Below are positions 48,236 through 60,500 of a stretch of DNA of 64,000 nt, piece by piece. Source of the DNA: Pycnopodia helianthoides (lineage: Eukaryota > Echinodermata > Asteroidea > Forcipulatida > Asteriidae); the NCBI GenBank assembly GCA_032158295.1, contig CM063244.1:28079848-28143847 (forward strand), in the 5' to 3' direction. How positions within the stretch are numbered: the stretch's first letter is position 1; each line of letters starts with the position of its first letter. Both the position numbers and the translations under genes were made by a program. The notes beneath the pieces are model-generated. The model was not told the DNA's origin and made no database searches. It was given only the letters and a program-made list of their open reading frames with translations.

Positions 48236-50287
48236 GGTTTTGATGTATTATTGTTTTTGTAAATACCAATAAATTGCTTATAATCTTTCAATTCAAGCTT
48301 GTACGAGAGAGCCATTGGGAAAGTTGGGGCCACATTAAAGTGTATGTTGCTTAACAATATTTTATAATCTAAATGTGTAAATTGGCTGGTGCTGCATGTT
48401 ATTTAAAAAAAAAAAATCTGGTTCCGGTAAGCATATTTGTATGTTTACTATAGCAGAAAAATATGCATTTAAAGCAAAAGTTCATTTCATAAATGACTGA
48501 GAAGATTTGCCAGTGCATACATTCGCACTTTAGCGCCTCTCATCTGCTTACAAGAACCGCTGACAAGCTAGTGTGCCTTCTGCTTTGCTTACAACAAGCA
48601 GTGGTTACTGTGAGAGTCAAATTGTGCCACGGGTCACTCTGTAAGCATAAAACATCTGCTTACAGGCTTTATGAATTTGGCCCCCCAAATTGTGAAGGAA
48701 GAAGGTATCTTTTTGGAGAACACTTTGAATAAAACATTAATTTCTGACTTTTTTTTTCATTTCTGCAAAAATGACAGACATACTTCATTCTCTTACTTGA
48801 AGCTCCTTTAAGCTCCATGAATCCAACTCAGAAACATTATTGAACAACCTTGTTTTGGGCTTTTTAAAAAACTTTAATTGACAATTCAGTTTTAATGATT
48901 GAATGTAAAATGTTATTAATTGCATTTGTTTATTATTTAATGAGTTTCCGTATCTTATAACATATGTTTAAAAAAATGTTAATGTAATCTTGAGTTACAT
49001 TTATCTGGGTTTTTTTAAGTTCAAACATTTACACTTTTATACTAAGGTTCAATTGATTGTTTGTATTTTGGTGGCTCATTTTTTACTGTTTACTTTCATC
49101 CACTGAGCTAATTAGCAGTTACACTATCATTATACAAAGTATTTATTGACAAATCATACCATATGTTTACAAAAGTGCCCTGATCAGTAAGCACGACACT
49201 TTGGAAGTTTATTTTTGTGATATATGTAGATAATTATAACGAATATCCCCCTTGAACGATTCCCAGCTGTCACTTTTCTCCTTTGACCTTGTGTTTATCA
49301 ATCCAATGAAATCTGGTTTTTGACATTCAAAGTTAAGAGTTGAATAAAATATACTCTTGATACAACATGATTTGCCTGCCATTTGGTTTTCAGCAGTCCA
49401 TTCATACTCCTCCATTCTGTTGATAAGTTATTATGCACAAAATTAGTTATTATGTCACACACAAATGCATATATCTGCTGCACACTCAAAGTTTTTGCTA
49501 CTTCTGGCTCAAAAGCTTATATACAGGCTTTGTGAAATTAGCCCCAGTTCTTGTGAGCAGGGCACGATTCCATGGCACTGCTTAGTGCTTACCAAAGAAT
49601 CTTGTGCTTATGGCGCCCTGTAGAGTGCATGACCCTTTTGGGTTGAAAGCGCAGAATTCATTGGTACGCAATTCCACGAAATTGGGCCCAGATGAGAGAC
49701 ACTGTAAATCATTTGCGTGAAGGTGAACCAATACGCATCTTTACAAAGTTAGGCCCCATAAGATAAATTTGGTTTCACTAATTTAAAAGTATGAAGTATG
49801 CGGCCATCGCCACACAACACGTGCCATCATAAACACGGCAAAAATGAACTGACCTGTACAGTCAAGATAAATGTAACAGTTGATGGCAAGTCTCGTGGCA
49901 GGGAAAGTTTACAGCTTTGCAAAATATTCTGCAGTCATTGGTGCTTTGAGTTATGTTTGAAATTAGCTTTCAATTTATTGTTAATATTCAGTTTCACATA
50001 TTCTGTGTTATTTTTTACCTTGTTAATTACATATTGGAACAAAAGATGCCAAACTGTGTAACTTTCATCTAAATCACATTTCGAGAAGGGAGATGAACAA
50101 TTATCAATCAAATATAATTTTTTCGTTGGAAGGTACCAACATGTTTATCAATTAATTTGGATAGTTTCACTAAAAGTATTTAAAAACAAATATTTCAAGA
50201 ATTCAAATTTCCACGGACTCAACGGTGATCTGTAAACACTACACTTGCAATTGCAATCTCATTTGTATTTAATATTTATCAAAAAAA

Positions 50288-50335
50288 TAGTGGCCTGATG
50301 TTTCGACCCCAGCAGAGTCTTTCTCAAAGGCTAAA
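50288..50335 (-). repeat. Penelope-like tail motif
   Basis: On the minus strand: GAGAAAGACTCTGCTGGGGT followed by CGAAACATCAGG. A second copy lies at 38216-38270 on the same strand. The motif is known to me as a common ending of Penelope-like retroelement remnants, which is an inference here. Confidence 0.4.
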
Positions 50336-50868
50336 TCAGAATCTTTATAATATTGTTTTTTAACAAGTATTATCTAATGTTGTAATAAATATTGCACACA
50401 TCAAACTATAATAAGTGTTTTTGACTTGAGAAGTTGGTTAGTTTGCAATTCGTCGCTGTTCCCACAAAGTGACCAACATGTTTAGGAATTAATTAGTCAT
50501 TACAAGAAGTTGCAAGAATGAAAACATATTGACAGTTCTGACCGAATTTTGGGCTGTGGACAAATTGTCTGACTGTTTCCCCTTTTTTTGCAAAAGACAT
50601 AAGTATTTTTTGGAGCAAACACAAGGTGTTCGGAGCAGACATGCACAAATTAGCAGAGTTGGTGAAACGTAATGAGGAAATCTGGTAAACATCATGTCTT
50701 TGTAGGAACAAATTCTACGCAAGAAGTTAGTTGTGGCTCTAAAGATTTGAACATTGGAAATAATCAACTTTGATTATACAGCGTAATTTAACAACTGACG
50801 ACGTCATCATTGCGTCCTAGCTAGTTTCTTATCCAGACATTGAGACTCAAGTATACACTAAGTTTATT

Positions 50869-50967
50869 TATTTTATTTATTTTTATTTATGTCATCTTTA
50901 ATGAGGGTAGACTCCAATCAGTGCTCAGCACTGCTTTCCATGGGGGCCCTCAGTACATATTTTATTA
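50869..50967 (-). mobile_element. 3' end of a retroelement with AAATAA tail
   Basis: On the minus strand, GAGGGCCCCCATGGAAAGC is followed by TTGGAGTCTACCCTCATT and then repeated AAATA units (50865-50893). It resembles the 3' end of a LINE or a SINE; no coding part is present. Confidence 0.5.
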
Positions 50968-51210
50968 AACAAAGATTAAGCTTTTTTGAACTTGCAACAA
51001 GTTTTCAGCAAAATTGTTCATCTTTTTAAAACCTGCCATGATGGGGTGCTTTTGAAGATAGTCAACGAATCTTCAACTTCGGAAGTCAAGGTCAAATGGG
51101 GTCACACCTTTGAAGATTTGAAGTTCGTTAGAGGGCTTTCAGATGATTTAATGCTTAGTAATGCGCCACGTTTTGTTAATAAGGTATATTTTTGAAATAA
51201 GACATTTCAA

Positions 51211-51415
51211 TATGGGTTTTGAGGCATTGCATGGTGAAGTATCAATATATATTCAGTTTGCGGTAACACCATGTGTATAAATATCTACTTTGCTGTGTAG
51301 ATTTTGTTCTTTAGAGAACTTGTCTTGCTATTTATTCTACTGCCGTGGAGTAGATTTCCGGAATTCGGGAGACTTCTCAGTTCTGAAAAGATCAGGGGGA
51401 CGTCTCGTAATTAAC
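51211..51415 (+). repeat. Repeat shared with 59.7 kb
   Basis: Closely matches 59699-59885 (GAGGCATTGCATGGTG, then TATAAATATCTACTTTGC, then GGGAGACTTCTCAGTTCTG). The left part also resembles one arm of the foldback at 57.2 kb. Confidence 0.7.
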
Positions 51416-51892
51416 TGCACTGCCGCGGAGTGAGTTCTTTTGAGTGACATTTCAACTTACGGTTTCAACTGGTCAAAAGGTCACATGGGGTCACACTTTG
51501 GGTAAAATCTTTACAATACTTCAAGAGCTTTCATATGGTGCAAAGATCTTATAGTAGCAATTATGGTTTTCAAAAAACTAATTTTTGTCCAAACTGAAGA
51601 CAATAAGATGCTCCTCACCACAGTATATAAAATTATGATGCATGAAAGGCAGTAGCCCTTCTTTGATTTTTCATAATCAAAATTTGCTAAAATTGGATTG
51701 ATTTGGTATTGACAATATTGATTGAACTGGCAATATAGAGACGAGTATTCCCCCATCCTGCCTACACATTTTTACTTATTTACCCTGCAGCGATGTGCGA
51801 CCACTGTATACTCAGTGGGAAATAACAATGGGAAATTCAAGTCAAAACTGGTGGCCTTGAATCAACCTCGGCTTATTCTTTGAGTCCAGACG

Positions 51893-52325
51893 GTCCCGAG
51901 GCCAAGGCCAAGACCGAGTCATTAGATAGCGAGGCCAAGACCAGGGTCGTTTATAGTCGGCCTTGAGGCCAAGACCAGGGTCATTTGAAGCCGGCCTCAA
52001 GGCCACGATCAAGGTCGTTTGAAGCCGGCCTCAGGCACGATCAAGGTCATTTGAAGCCGGCCTCCAGGCCACGATCAAGGTCGTTTGAAGCCGGCCTTGA
52101 GGCCTAGATCAAGGTCGTTTGAAGCCGGCCTTGAGGCCAAGATCAAGGTCGTTTGAAGCCAGCCTCAAGGCCAAGACCAGGGTCATTTGACGCCGGCCTC
52201 GAGGCCAAGATCAAGGTCGTTTGAAGCCAGTCTCGAGGCCACGATCAAGGTCGCTTGAAGCCAGCCTCGAGGCCAAGACCAGGGTCGTTTGAAGCTGGCC
52301 TCGAGGCCAAGGCCAGCCTCGAGAC
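51893..52325 (+). repeat. 34-bp GC-rich minisatellite
   Basis: About 12 units built on AAGGTCGTTTGAAGCCGGCC and TCGAGGCCAAGA. It ends CTCGAGACCTCTAACACTG, which resembles the right end of the hAT-like element at 34.1-35.7 kb. Confidence 0.85.
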
Positions 52326-53066
52326 CTCTAACACTGTTTATTACATTACTTTGCATCAGTCATTCAGCCAGGTAAAAAATATTTTCTGAACTTTTCACCC
52401 CACCGATGTGAAATAAGCACCAACTATTGTTGATATGATCCAAATCATAATGTAAACTTAGCGACTTAAAAAATATTACTAATACTAAAGTAGTAGTGAT
52501 ATTTGTTTTTTCAATAGTAATATTTTTTTAGTCACTATTGTTTACATTACTATTTTGTTTCATATTCAGATGGGGGGAAAATGGTGGTTGGATATTTTCT
52601 GCCGACATAGATAAACCACATTTCCCCATTGGGTGTTTGAGACAGCAACTCAATCCTCAATGTCAAGTATCATTGACTACACTAGTGTTGTTCGCAGTTT
52701 GTCTCTGGACAGAGCTGGTGATACAATTTACCGGCGAAAAAAAAAACACAAAACAGATTAACTAAAAAAAAACAAAAAACATAATTGAATTGTATAAACA
52801 AGTTGTGATTGTGAAAACCTCAAAATCAAACTGAAAGTAAAAAAGTCATTATGTATGGCCTGCATCTGCTGCATTGAGTACTGACACAGTGACATCAAAG
52901 AGCAAGGCTGCATTGACACTAGCTACAGTATAATTATGTACAATGTATAACCCAACATAATGTGCACACTTCTTAACGATCACAAGGACATCCCGCACAA
53001 GATTTTCATAAAATATATAAATTAAATACCGTAAGCTTTCCAAATTTGCCGATCAGGGAAATAGCT

Positions 53067-53460
53067 TTAAAGGAACATTACAGAATTGGTTTTTACTAAC
53101 AAAACAGTTGCTGGCAGTGTAAGCACTTTATGTAATCCACCATATACATAAACTGACAAACCTGTAGAAGTTTGAGATCGATCGGCCATCTGGGTCACGA
53201 GAAAATAGTGAAAAACCGATTACACATTTGCATGAAATCATATAGATTCAACAAATGAATGAAATGCTCACTGAGCGATAAACTCCAATCGGAAAATTAG
53301 TTTATTCATTTCTTATCAAATATGGCATTTCAGACAGAAATATTTCAAGGGATGATTTCTACTATCATCATCATTAGACCGTGTAAGTTTTATGTAAATC
53401 TGTGATCAAAAAGTGTACTTTACAAGTTTTTTTCTTACCAATTCTGTAATGTTCCTTTAA
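53067..53460 (+). mobile_element. TTAA-flanked non-autonomous element, family A, copy 3
   Basis: 394 bp, same orientation as copy 1 and very similar to it throughout, suggesting a recent common source. Confidence 0.85.
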
Positions 53461-53689
53461 TCGTCTTGTTACTTTTTCAAGGTATGGTACATCAGTGGTT
53501 TGGAAAAAGTATTCATTCCATTTCTCTTGAGTCTTGTTATCTGTCACTCTCCCGTCGTCATGAAATTTCCCACATGTAAACAACATGACCTTTAATTTAC
53601 CATCTCCCAAGACTTCTCAAATGTTAATACAACTTAGTAAGAGTCGGCACAAAAAGGGCACAGACTAGTATTAACAAACAAGATGAAAA

Positions 53690-53856
53690 CAGAAAATATT
53701 GCTTAACAATTTTCTGCTAAGCAGAAATCAGCAGGATATCGGTCACAAATTGAACACGTGACATGGTGGTTTGGCCGGTAACCTTATTCTGGTAAGCATC
53801 ATTTTGTTGTGCTTAGCTACTTTGTGTGCTTCAGCAGCTCCATGAAATTGAGCCCT
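53690..53856. mobile_element. Partial GGGCCC element
   Basis: The internal block and right end (CAGCTCCATGAAATTGAGCCC) are present with changes; the left terminal arm is absent. It abuts a tRNA-like SINE. Confidence 0.65.
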
Positions 53857-54040
53857 GGTGGCTAAGTCATCAGGGTGTGGGTTTGAACCCTGGCCATGAC
53901 ACTTGTGTCCTTGAGCAAGACACTTAAACATAATTGCATCTCTTCACCCAGGAGTAAATGGGTACCTTTGAGGGCAGAGATGGTTCTTGCAATTTATTTA
54001 GCTTTATGCGCTACATATTTGGCAGCACAGGCTTGATAGT
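53853..54040 (+). mobile_element. tRNA-like SINE
   Basis: Contains TGGTGGCTAAGTCATCAGGG, GGGTTTGAACCCTGG (B-box-like), CTTGAGCAAGACACTT and GGGTACCTTTGAGGGC. It sits just downstream of the RXYLT1 stop codon and may supply 3' sequence to that transcript. Confidence 0.55.
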
Positions 54041-54144
54041 AATTAGTTTAAAAATCTGAACTCGTTTATGTTACTGTACAATGTACATATACTATATATT
54101 AAATAAATTTGCTAAACATATTTTTAAAAACTGTCGTTTCTGAT

Positions 54145-54535
54145 TCATGTTGGGAAGAATTTCTTTTGTATGGTATCCAGAAATACCCGTTTTAGTTTTA
54201 CCCGGAATTGTCCGTACCATCTCAGCAGTTCTTCCCTCCTCTGAGCAATTTCCCTTGGGCTTTTCTTGGATTCTTCCAGTAATATTTGGGGGAGTTGACA
54301 CCAGTCTTTGAGGAAGATGAACGGAGCGTTGAACTGTTTCAGGAGGCGTAGGGGCTCGCTGGCGCATTCTCCTGGTGTAGTGACGTCCTCTACTACGGGT
54401 ACAGATCCGTATGATGCTGCCTCGTAGAAACGATAGCACTCTGTGTTCATACCAACAGGACTGAGCGTCAAGTCACTCTGGCCAAGAATTTGTTCATACT
54501 CAAGTCTTGTCTCTTCTTGTTCGGCTGCTTTCCAA
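54145..54535 (-). CDS. RXYLT1: RXYLT1 exon 6, catalytic C terminus with stop codon
   Basis: 391 nt from an acceptor TTGTGTGTAG to TGA at 54147-54145. Encodes LEYEQILGQSDLTLSPVG, then NTECYRFYEAASYGSVPVVE, then LLKQFNAPFIFLKDW. This is the most conserved part of the family and resembles the exostosin-type glycosyltransferase C-terminal fold. The protein ends KKFFPT, close to the human length. Confidence 0.94.
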
Positions 54536-57500
54536 CTACACACAAAATAATTTAAAATTGTTATCCAAGATTATTTGATTAATACGTATTTCTGGTAATG
54601 AAACTAAGGGAATCTCAAAGTGCCTCGCACTGTAAAGCCCAGTTCATACTTCCTGTGAAGCGAATTTTGATGTCACAAACGAACAATTCGCAACAGTTGA
54701 GATGTGCTCAACTTTTGCGAAACATTCGCAGCGAAAACAGAGCTGTGACGGCAAAATTAGCATTCGCAGGGAGTATGAACTAGGCTTAACATGCAGGGCT
54801 AAAGATACCTGCATAGAGAAAATGGTGAAGAAATGTCAGTTTTAGACGTGGGAAAAACACCCCAATTGGGGGAAAACCCACTCAATCAGGTAGGGACTGA
54901 AAGCCCCATCCACATACAAGGCTCTCATCTGGGATTCGAACCAGGATCCACAAAGCAGGGTTTGCCCTTAACTTTTTCAGTGATTAGTCAGCAGGATCAG
55001 CTAGCTGGTTCTTCTATAGTTTTTAGTAGTTTTTAGTATCCTAGAAGCTAGATCAAGACACTTTTACAATATTATCCCTGATCATCAGACATACTTTAAC
55101 CAATCAACTCCCTTTACCAACTCCCTGCATACAACCTCAAGCTGCTTAATTAGCACTAAGGGATTAATCCAACATAACACTGTCTCAGCTTCCCAAGATT
55201 CCCATTTAAACAACTAGGTTAAGTGAAGCAATTTATGGTTAGGTGAAATGCCCAAGGACACAAGTGTCAAGACCAGAATTCAAATCCACACTGATGACTA
55301 GGCCATTGAAATTGGAGTCCAATGCGCTAGACCACACGGCCATGACATGCCACAGGGGTTGTAATTAATTGACGTTTGTACCTTTGTTTGGAAACAGGTA
55401 AACACATAACGTGCAGCTTAATTGTTTGAGCTTGCATCAGAACAGCAACATGAAGCTTCAGAGGACTATACAGACGCTTTGCCGTGCGCATTATGTTTGT
55501 TTGTTTGTTTGTTTTATTTCCATTCATACATACATACATACACTGATTGGTGAATCCAAACTAATCAACACATGGAAGAAAAACAGGTCTTTTTAGTTTT
55601 TTATGTATATAATAACAATTATGTATGTGTACTAAAATGTAGCTTAACCCTCCTACTGTCAGTGACTCTTGGCAACATTTTCCAAAGAGTTGACCAACCA
55701 TTTGAAACCATTCGACTGCCAAGGTTGTGTACGGTGGCACAGCTGTGCACAGAACTAACTGTGTACTGTGTACATTCATTCCCTCATGGTATCATATTGC
55801 AGACTGGCATAGTTTATCTATCATTCAAAACCACAGTGAATGGTATTGAATGGTCAGACAGCAAGAGGGTTAATAACCTTTCTAATGAGCTCATTACCTT
55901 TCTCTAGTTTTCACATAGCAATAGTCAGCCAGATTGTGCTTTTTGATAACCTGCAGAAGCGTCTCCCTTGAGGAATTGGGGTACACTGTGGCCATGAAAT
56001 TGCAGCGGTAACGACGACTGGCCCTGGGATTTAACTTGGTGATGTTCACAACAGGAAAACCACGATACCTTTAAAAAAAATAAATAAAAAAAAAACCTTC
56101 ATTAAACTAATATACAGTTAAATTATATCTAAAAAGAATTCACTACCCTCAATTATTGTTCATTTTCATAAAGGCATTAGATTCAATCTAAGATTTGATT
56201 CAAGATTGTTTTCATGAGTCTTTTAATACATAGTGCTAGATCATGCTACTACTATCCGTCACACTTCGAGGCGCGTGATTAAATGCGAGATACTGACCTA
56301 TAGACCTGCTGGTTGCCTGCCAGCTGTACCTTTGACCCAATGAATTATTGCATGCCATAATGCTGTGTGTGTGTGTGTAAATATAAACCCACATTCAAGT
56401 GTGTAGTATCAGTCTGGTCGTTATGTTGGGTGTGCACTACACAGTCTGTCGTTTCATGTATTTGTCTTTCCAGGGGTCTGTTTTTGGATAAAAACAGGGG
56501 ACCAGTCTTTGTTCATACTAACTACATGTAGGTCTATTTTCAAAACCAGGGCCCTACATGTATTTCATAGACTTACTTCAGCAGTAAATGTTGCTTGCAA
56601 ATTCTTGGCTAAGCAAAAATAAGCAGGATACCAGTCAATGTATTCAACATGGTATTTCGGCTTGTAACCTTATTCTGGTAAGAAAAATTGTTTTGAGCTT
56701 AGCAACTTTTTGTGCGTAAGAAACTCTATGAAATTGGGCCCAGGGCTTTGTCTCCAGCTTAGGCTGTTGCCTGTTTGAAGTCCTGTACCAAGAGTAAATG
56801 TTTTCAGATTACAGACAGAGCCCAAGCCAGAGCTTAAACCGAAGCCCTTGTTTTGAAAGAGCCCTATTTACAAACGTACGCAAAAAGATTAGATCGCCAC
56901 CCCAAATCATGCTTAATACATATCTAGGATTTGCTTGAAATTTGGTTGATTTAGCAGTGCACAGACAAAGAAACAACACCTCAAATTGGGCAAGGCATTC
57001 CAATCTTACCAGAGTTTAAAAAGTGAATTACTAAATATAGCAATGGTATAAAAATCAAGGACAGTTCCAGGGCTCAATTTCACAAAGCACTATGATTCAT
57101 CTTTAGATAAGTTGTCAATATCTCCATGGTTATTTGTATTGTAACATCACACTTTACTTAGCAATAAACATCTTAAGATCAATCTAAGCTCTTTGTGTAA
57201 TGGAGCCTAACACCTACAGTCAAGTAGGATTTGAAGCTTTGCATGGTGGGAGTATAACTAAGAGAGGTTTGCGATAACACCATGTTAAAATCTCTTTTGA
57301 GTATCTGTTGGTTCTGAAAAGAACCGGTTGTTAACCGAGCCGAGACCAACTCACAGTTAATCACCCACAAGGCAGTACTTAAGCAGTATCAAGCAACAGA
57401 GTCCAGCATTCTCCTGAAGACAATCAGAGCATACTGTTCGAAACGTTGAGTCGTTAACAACCGGTTCTTTTCAGAACCAACAGTTACTCAAAAGAGATTT

Positions 57501-60500
57501 TAACATGGTGTTACCACAAACCTCTCTTACCTACAGTCAAGTTGAGGCTTCACAATTTGGAGGAATAGAACTATCTAAAATTAGATTTCATGTAAATGAT
57601 ATTACCTCGAATGTAACAAGATTCAGGCCTAGAATTTCATCGTTGAGAGGGCAAGGCCATTTTCATTTTGCAAAGGCGATTCCATTAGAAAATCTTAAAG
57701 TCTATGATAAACTTTTGAAGGGGCACCAAGGCCAAGATCAGGGCAACAGAGGAAATGGCCTCCATGGCCTCTGTGTAAGTCCAGGCCTGTAGATTGAATC
57801 ACCACCATGCAAAGTTTCAAATCCTAATTAACTATCTAATGATGGACAGTTATTCTGAATAAAGATGTTGAATATTTGGACTTACGTTGCCACTCCAAGA
57901 GGCCATTGTAGGATCTCCGTCCCATCCACAAGTAGCGTGTCATAAACCACAAGCAAGAACCTCAGACGTCCTCCATGAGACATCATGTACGGCAGCACCC
58001 AGGAGTTCCGGCACTCCTCGCTTCCAATCAGCATCAGTGCTACATTGCGCAGACGCGGGAAGGCGTCCAAACTGTCCAGCCAGGCACGAGCAAACTCAAA
58101 CTTGTCTGGCGCCCTCCCGTTAAGAACGAGCAACAGGTTCTCTGCATCTCTGGGTACCGTGCTTGGTAAGACACCATGGCCCGTCCTAAATCTGAATTTG
58201 TTTCCAAACAGAATCGCTCAATCATTCACTGTACACATTAGTTATTTTACTCTACATAAAAAGTGAATACCATCTTGCATTTTGATGACACCTAAGAATT
58301 GTTTTGCATTCTTTTTTACAATTTCCTGTGCGCCTTTCTGTTTTCATTAAGCCATTACTTTAACAAGCAGGAAGACTTCACACAAACTGCATTTTGACAC
58401 GGACTACCAGAAGCCCATAGGAGTTGCATTGACCTAGTTTTCTTTGATGGTTTAAGCAAGAACAGTTTGGACTCTTGGCTTTTACATACATTCTTCAAAG
58501 ACTAAGGTCTTCTCATGAGTTAAAAGTTTCTGCCATAATAAATGCTTCTGAATAATACACAAGCATTTATATAGCGCCCCACGAAGAACGGAGCGCTTGA
58601 TGAATGATGAATTGAGTATTCTTCTGGTAAAACTACACACAAAAATATGCCAGCTTGCAGTGTTGTAGGTTTTGAGGATCAGTTTTGCTGGTCTCGGGTC
58701 TCAGTGCCCTGTGGTCTCGGTCTGTCGGGTCTCGACTACAACACTGCCCAGGGCTCGAATTTGACACTGGACTGCAGGCCTGAGGCCAGTGATTTTAGAG
58801 TTGGGCCAGTAATCTCATGACCGGACAAGTCCAGCGGTCTTGTGTTTTCACTTCAATAACAATTCATGTACCTCACTCTATAATATCTTGAACAGAAACA
58901 AATTATGTTACATAGTTGACTTTAAGTAATGATTTGAAATATACGTAATACCCTTGAAGACAAATGAGGTAAATCTTCTCTTGTATGTCTTAGTGCTTGT
59001 TCAACTACATGCAAGTTAAACTGTGCAAGGAAGTCTTTTCTCAGTTTGAATTTGGTCTTGTAGAATTATTTCTGGTCCAGTAAACATTTTGAGATACAAG
59101 TCCTGTGGTCTTGTGGATTTTTCACCCAAATTCGAGCCCTGCTGCCAGTTGTGAGCTGGAAGAAGCGAAAACTATGCATCAGATATGTACGCGTGTGACG
59201 CAATGACTTACCAACAGGATAGACCCTACATACATGTACCTAAAATAAATAGTAAACCACAGAGCCAAAAGATCCTAAGATTCTACCTACTACTTACGTG
59301 AATGCAATGTTGCCTTCTTTCTTGTAACCATAGCTCCATGCGTGTTGACTATCTGCCTGTTCCCTGGGTTCCAATGTTGCTCCTAGTATATGCTCCCAAG
59401 TGTAGTGACCTTAACAAAATGAATTGAAACACAGTGAATTAAAACTGAACATCAAGTACGCTCACCGTATTACACTACATGAAAACTTTATAACAGGCCA
59501 TTGACTTAACCATTTTTGTTATCAACTTGCCCCCCCCCCCCAATTAGCTAGTCCAATCAGCTAGCCCCCATAATATTTGCAATAACTTAAGACATTAGTC
59601 TAAAAAGTTAAAATAAACTGTCGTTAAATCTACGCCTGGATCTGCACCCAATATTGTATCCTTCTCAGTCACTGGAAAGGATTTCTGAATTCCTGCAGTT
59701 TTGGGTTTTGAGGCATTGCATGGTGAGGTATCAATATATATAATCGGTTTACGGTAACACCGTGTGTATAAATATCTACTTTGCTGTGTAGATTTTGTTC
59801 TTTAGAGAACTTGTCTTGCTATTTATTCTACTACCGCGGAGTAGATTTTCAGAATTCGGGAGACTTCTCAGTTCTGAAAAGAACTGTCCTGCTTATTAAC
59901 TACTACCTCCTGCAGTTTTGTTCTCAGCTATCAGTGGCTAGGTCAAAAAGAAAAGCAATATCTTCATCTGCCATGGTGTAACGGTGTTATATTAGAGATG
60001 TTTCAAAAAGAAAATTATGCATTGGTTGGTACCTGGCACCGAATGGCACGTCCAAAAGTTGTGAAGTCATATTATGCACTGAAGGCTCGGTCAGTGCAAT
60101 CTCACGTAATCACAACGTGACATAATACAATGAGTAGAATTTAAAGGAACATTACAGAATTGGTAAGAAAAAAACTTGTAAAATATACTTTTTGATCACA
60201 GATTTACACAAAACTTACAAGGTCTAATGATGATGATAGTAGAAAACATCCCTTGAAATATTTCTGTCTAAAATGCCATATTTGATGAGAAATGAATAAA
60301 CCAATTTTCCGATTGGAGTTTATCGCTCAGTGAGCGTTTTATTCATTTGTTGAATCTATATGATTTCATGCAAGTGTGTGATCGGTTTTTCACTATTTTC
60401 TCGTGACCCAGATGGCCAATTGATCTCAAACTTCTTCAGGTTTGTCAGTTTATGTATATGGTGGATTACATAAAGTGATTACACTGCCAGCAACTGTTTT

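Larger units (their letters stand above)
46033..54144. other. Intergenic region between convergent FAM72 and RXYLT1
   Basis: 8.1 kb with no recognised gene. It holds a foldback element (47119-47797), a GGGCCC element (48042-48235), a weak copy near 49560-49692, a Penelope-like motif (50288-50335), a retroelement tail (50869-50967), a repeat shared with 59.7 kb (51211-51415), a 34-bp minisatellite (51893-52325), a TTAA element (53067-53460), a partial GGGCCC element (53690-53856) and a SINE (53853-54040). Confidence 0.6.

Noticed and set aside
55572..55907. 111-codon plus-strand frame in an RXYLT1 intron
   Set aside because: Antisense to the intron next to exon 5, no family resemblance, no start context.
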